Below are positions 5,106-7,656 of a stretch of DNA of 7,656 nt, in pieces. A model generated the notes under the pieces. That model saw only the letters and a list, made by a program, of their open reading frames with translations. It was not told where the DNA came from and made no database searches. This DNA comes from Pseudomonadota bacterium (lineage in GTDB: Bacteria > Pseudomonadota > Alphaproteobacteria > Rhizobiales > Beijerinckiaceae), in assembly GCA_023422485.1 (NCBI GenBank), contig JAGTAM010000228.1, positions 1 through 7,656 on the forward strand, in the 5' to 3' direction. Every line of letters starts with the position of its first letter. The stretch's first letter is position 1. The position numbers were made by a program, and so were the translations under genes.

Positions 5106-5819
5106 TCAGGCGCCCGGCGTCACCGTCGCGTAGTTCGAAGCGTCGTTCTTCGGCCGCTCAGCCGTCGGCGTCTCGCCTGTGACGAGGTACTCGATCGTCT
5201 CCGCCACGTTGGTGGTGTGATCGCCGATGCGCTCCACGTTCTTGGCGCAGAACAGGAGGTGCGTACAGAACGAGATGTTGCGCGGATCCTCCATCATGTA
5301 GGTCAGGAGCTCGCGAAACAGCGAATTGTACAGCGCGTCGATGGCGCTGTCGCGCTGCCACACCTCGTGGGCGGCCGTCACGTCGCGGCTGGCATAGGCG
5401 TCGAGCACGTCCTTGAGCTGTTCCTGCACGAGGTCGCTCATGTGCTGGACACCGAGCACGATCTTCTGCGGCTGCGCCTGATCGCTGATCGCCACGACGC
5501 GCTTGGCGATGTTCTTGGCGAGATCGCCGATCCGCTCGAGGTCGCCCGAAACGCGGATACCGGAGATCGTCTCGCGCAGGTCGATGGCCAGCGGCTGGCG
5601 CCGGGCGATGAGGAGAACCGAGCGCTCCTCGATTTCCCGCTGCAGCAGGTCGAGGCGCTTGTCGGCGACGATCACCGCCTGGGCGAGCGTCGTATCCCGA
5701 CGCACCAGGGCGTCGGTGGCGTCCGTCATCATCTTCTCGGCCACACCGCCCATCTCGGCGATGGAGCGGCGCAGGTTCTCGAGGTCGGTGTCGTAGGAGG
5801 AGACGATGTGCTCGGCCAT
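5106..5819 (-). CDS. phoU: Phosphate signalling protein PhoU
   Basis: This is a 237-residue all-helical protein that restrains the phosphate transporter and PhoR when phosphate is plentiful. The two tandem PhoU domains are both visible. The first has Asp-Leu-Glu-Arg-Ile-Gly-Asp-Leu-Ala-Lys-Asn (about 93-103), the second Asn-Val-Glu-Arg-Ile-Gly-Asp-His-Thr-Thr-Asn (about 194-204); these are the metal-binding Glu-x-x-x-Asp type motifs of the two three-helix bundles. The N-terminus has the usual His-Ile-Val-x-Ser-Tyr-Asp lead. The ATG at 5819 is preferred: a GGGA lies 9 bases before it, whereas it directly touches the alternative ATG at 5828, which would add three residues. The last 20 or so residues are polar and probably disordered. 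It follows pstB after a 131-base structured gap and precedes phoB. Confidence 0.93.
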   Translation of the reverse strand: MAEHIVSSYDTDLENLRRSIAEMGGVAEKMMTDATDALVRRDTTLAQAVIVADKRLDLLQREIEERSVLLIARRQPLAIDLRETISGIRVSGDLERIGDLAKNIAKRVVAISDQAQPQKIVLGVQHMSDLVQEQLKDVLDAYASRDVTAAHEVWQRDSAIDALYNSLFRELLTYMMEDPRNISFCTHLLFCAKNVERIGDHTTNVAETIEYLVTGETPTAERPKNDASNYATVTPGA

Positions 5820-5950
5820 GTCGCGCATTCCCGATCAGGCAGTCGGACGAGAGCGCTCTCGGGTCGACGTGGACGCGGGTCCGGCGACGGTGAGAGCCTC
5901 GAAACGAGGACGCAGGGTGGATCGCGACGGCATTGCAGTCGCGACCGGGC
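5820..5950 (-). promoter_or_regulatory. Structured pstB-phoU intercistronic region with three dyads
   Basis: In transcript order (minus strand) the gap holds three dyads. First, GTCGCGA/TCGCGAC arms (5938-5944 and 5922-5928) with a 9-base loop, starting 6 bases after the pstB stop. Second, CCTCG-TTT-CGAGG (5897-5909). Third, a perfect 14-base palindrome CGAGAGCGCTCTCG (5848-5861), 28 bases before the phoU start. No coding frame of its own is convincing. Known pst operons adjust the ratio of transporter to regulator by RNA processing at such gaps; whether this one does is inference. Confidence 0.4.
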
Positions 5951-6766
5951 TTAACCGAAGCGGCCGGTGATGTAGTCCTGGGTCTGCCGCTTGGCCGGAT
6001 TCATGAAGATCTTCGTGGTGGCGTCGAACTCGATCAGCTCGCCGAGATACATGAAGGCGGTGAACTGCGAGATGCGAGCGGCCTGCTGCATGTTGTGGGT
6101 CACGATGACGATCGTGAAATCGGCGCGCAACTGCTCGATCAGTTCTTCGATGCGGCCCGTCGAGATCGGATCGAGGGCCGAGGTCGGCTCGTCGAACAGG
6201 ATCACCTCCGGGCGCTGCGCCACGGTGCGGGCGATGCACAGGCGCTGCTGCTGGCCGCCCGACAGGCCGGTCCCGGGCTGCTTGAGCTTGTCCTTCACCT
6301 CGTCCCACAGGGCCGCCTTGCGCAGCGATTCCTCGACGCGTCCATCCAGCTCCGACTTGGGCAGCTTCTCGTAGAGGCGCAGGCCGAAAGCGACGTTGTC
6401 GTAGATCGACATCGGGAAGGGCGTCGGCTTCTGGAACACCATGCCGATGCGCGAACGCAGCTCGTTGAGATCGACCCTGGAGTCGAGGACGTTCTGCCCG
6501 TCGAGCAGGATCTCACCCTCGGCGCGCTGCTCCGGGTAGAGGCTGTAGATGCGGTTGAAGGTGCGCAGCAGCGTCGATTTTCCGCAGCCGGACGGGCCGA
6601 TCAGCGCCGTGACCTGCCGGTCGCGAAAATCGAGGTTGATGTCCTTCAGCCCGTGAAAGCTGCCGTAGTAGAAGTTCAGGTCTTTCACGGCGATGCGCAC
6701 GGGCGCTTTGACGTCGGCCGGGCTGCGGCCTTCGAACTGGCTGCGGATCGCGGGGGAGGCGCTCAT
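5951..6766 (-). CDS. pstB: Phosphate ABC transporter ATP-binding protein PstB
   Basis: This is the 271-residue ATPase of the high-affinity phosphate importer; it dimerises under the PstC/PstA channel and drives uptake with ATP. All nucleotide-binding motifs are intact: the aromatic Phe-Tyr-Tyr-Gly near 32-35, Walker A Gly-Pro-Ser-Gly-Cys-Gly-Lys-Ser-Thr (57-65), Q-loop Gln112 in Phe-Gln-Lys-Pro-x-Pro-Phe-Pro, signature Leu-Ser-Gly-Gly-Gln (168-172), Walker B Val-Ile-Leu-Phe-Asp-Glu-Pro (188-194) and switch His224. The Phe-Gln-Lys-Pro-x-Pro-Phe-Pro block and the Gln-Asp-Tyr-Ile-x-Gly-Arg-Phe-Gly end mark PstB among ABC ATPases. The first 20 or so residues are a polar extension. The ATG at 6766 has GAGAGA about 5 bases before it. 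It starts 37 bases after pstA, consistent with one transcript. Confidence 0.96.
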   Translation of the reverse strand: MSASPAIRSQFEGRSPADVKAPVRIAVKDLNFYYGSFHGLKDINLDFRDRQVTALIGPSGCGKSTLLRTFNRIYSLYPEQRAEGEILLDGQNVLDSRVDLNELRSRIGMVFQKPTPFPMSIYDNVAFGLRLYEKLPKSELDGRVEESLRKAALWDEVKDKLKQPGTGLSGGQQQRLCIARTVAQRPEVILFDEPTSALDPISTGRIEELIEQLRADFTIVIVTHNMQQAARISQFTAFMYLGELIEFDATTKIFMNPAKRQTQDYITGRFG

Positions 6767-6803
6767 CGGATCTCTCGTCGGTAGGAGGTCTGTCCCGGGG
6801 CCT

Positions 6804-7656
6804 TCAGCGCGGCCGCTGGTCCTTGATCACGAAGCGGGCCACCACCGACAGGGCAAGGATGGTGATGGTGATGAGGAGTGCTCCCGACCAAGCGAGGCTC
6901 TGCCAGTTCGGGTAGGGCGAGAGGGCGAACTGGTAGATCATCACCGGCAGGTTCGGCACGCCGCCGAGCAGGTTCGCGTTGAACCAACTGTTGTTGTTCA
7001 GCGCCGTGAACAGGAGCGGCGCCGTCTCGCCGGCGATGCGGGCGAGCGCCAGGATGATGCCGGTGACGATGCCCGCGCTCGCCGCGCGCCAGGTCACCGC
7101 ACGGATGACGAGGGAGCGGGGGGCGCCGAGCGCCGCGCCGGCCTCGCGCATCTGGCCCGGCACGAGGCGCAGCATGTCCTCGGTGGTGCGCACGATCACC
7201 GGCGTGGCGATGATGGCAAGCGCCACCGCGCCGGCCCAGCCGGAATAGGTGCCCATCGGCCGGACCATCAGCGTGTAGACGAACAGTCCGATCAGGATCG
7301 AGGGCGCTGAGAGCAGCACGTCGTTGAGGAAGCGGATGATGTCGGCGAGCTTCGAGGTCCGGCCGTACTCGGCGAGATACGTGCCGGCCATCAGCCCGAT
7401 CGGCGTGGCGATGAGGATGCCGAGAAACGTCATCACGAGGCTGCCGAGGATGGCGTTGGCGATGCCGCCGCCCTCGGAGCCGGGGCCCGGCGTCGGCGCC
7501 GTGAACAGGGAGGGCGAGAAGCCCTTCACACCCTCGACGATCAGCATGAGCAGGATCGAGCCGAGGACGACGATGCCCAGCAGGGTGGCGATCGTGCTGG
7601 CGAGGATCAGCACGCGGTCGGCGACCCGGCGGGCGGGGCGCCCCCGGCGGGCGCGG
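6804..7656 (-). CDS. pstA: Phosphate ABC transporter permease PstA; 5' end outside window
   Basis: The frame is open through the right edge, so 283 residues are visible and probably only a few to a few tens are missing. PstA pairs with PstC to form the inner-membrane phosphate channel. The visible part starts with a very basic Arg-rich stretch (cytoplasmic side), then a membrane segment near 15-40. About five more follow near 66-92, 111-130, 142-158, 193-212 and 257-278. The ABC permease EAA loop that contacts PstB is at about 171-188 (Arg-Glu-Ala-Gly-Ala-Ala-Leu-Gly-Ala). It is followed by the PstA-typical Leu-Ala-Arg-Ile-Ala-Gly-Glu-Thr-Ala-Pro-Leu-Leu (about 204-215). A GTG at 7613 could be called as a start, but it would remove the basic N-terminus and cut close to the first membrane helix. 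The gene lies 37 bases before pstB; pstC and pstS are expected beyond the edge. Confidence 0.93.
   Translation of the reverse strand, partial: RARRGRPARRVADRVLILASTIATLLGIVVLGSILLMLIVEGVKGFSPSLFTAPTPGPGSEGGGIANAILGSLVMTFLGILIATPIGLMAGTYLAEYGRTSKLADIIRFLNDVLLSAPSILIGLFVYTLMVRPMGTYSGWAGAVALAIIATPVIVRTTEDMLRLVPGQMREAGAALGAPRSLVIRAVTWRAASAGIVTGIILALARIAGETAPLLFTALNNNSWFNANLLGGVPNLPVMIYQFALSPYPNWQSLAWSGALLITITILALSVVARFVIKDQRPR

Noticed and set aside
5013..5954. Long plus-strand frame antisense to phoU
   Set aside because: PhoU on the minus strand has clear family motifs; the plus-strand frame reads as a low-complexity mirror of it.

Overview
The window comes from a high-GC alphaproteobacterium. 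The clearest lineage marker is a complete gcrA, a cell-cycle regulator confined to Alphaproteobacteria. An EipB-type (DUF1849) periplasmic protein and an alphaproteobacterial-style pstA-pstB-phoU-phoB order agree with this. Overall protein style suggests Hyphomicrobiales, possibly Methylobacterium/Methylorubrum; the genus is an inference from recollection, not something the sequence proves. Everything looks chromosomal and conserved. I see no transposase, integrase, CRISPR array, tRNA or rRNA.

Layout: (1) positions 1-516, plus strand: the C-terminal part of DNA polymerase IV (dinB), cut by the window edge. (2) positions 528-2908, minus strand: three envelope genes in one direction, in transcription order eipB, a six-segment voltage-gated-type K+ channel with a C-terminal zinc ribbon, and a small three-helix DUF421 (YetF/YcaP-like) membrane protein. 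The last converges on dinB with only 11 bases between the stops. (3) positions 2909-3420: a 512-base divergent intergenic region between eipB and gcrA, with no convincing gene but with dyads, an AT-rich patch and one GANTC site. (4) positions 3421-3963, plus strand: gcrA. (5) positions 3964-4324: a 361-base convergent intergenic region with several stem-loops, including a long imperfect inverted repeat that looks like a dispersed intergenic repeat. (6) positions 4325-7656, minus strand: the phosphate block pstA (5' end missing), pstB, phoU, phoB.

How the genes work together: PstA and PstB are the permease subunit and ATPase of the high-affinity phosphate ABC transporter. PhoU couples the transporter to the PhoR/PhoB two-component system, and PhoB is the response regulator. 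The remaining parts (pstC, pstS, commonly phoR) would be expected just beyond the right edge. The eipB-channel-DUF421 set shares an envelope location, but a joint function is only a guess.

No wholly new system is evident. The points most worth a second look are in the non-coding DNA (the gcrA/phoB convergent repeat, the structured pstB-phoU gap, the dyads upstream of gcrA) and the zinc-ribbon channel beside eipB.
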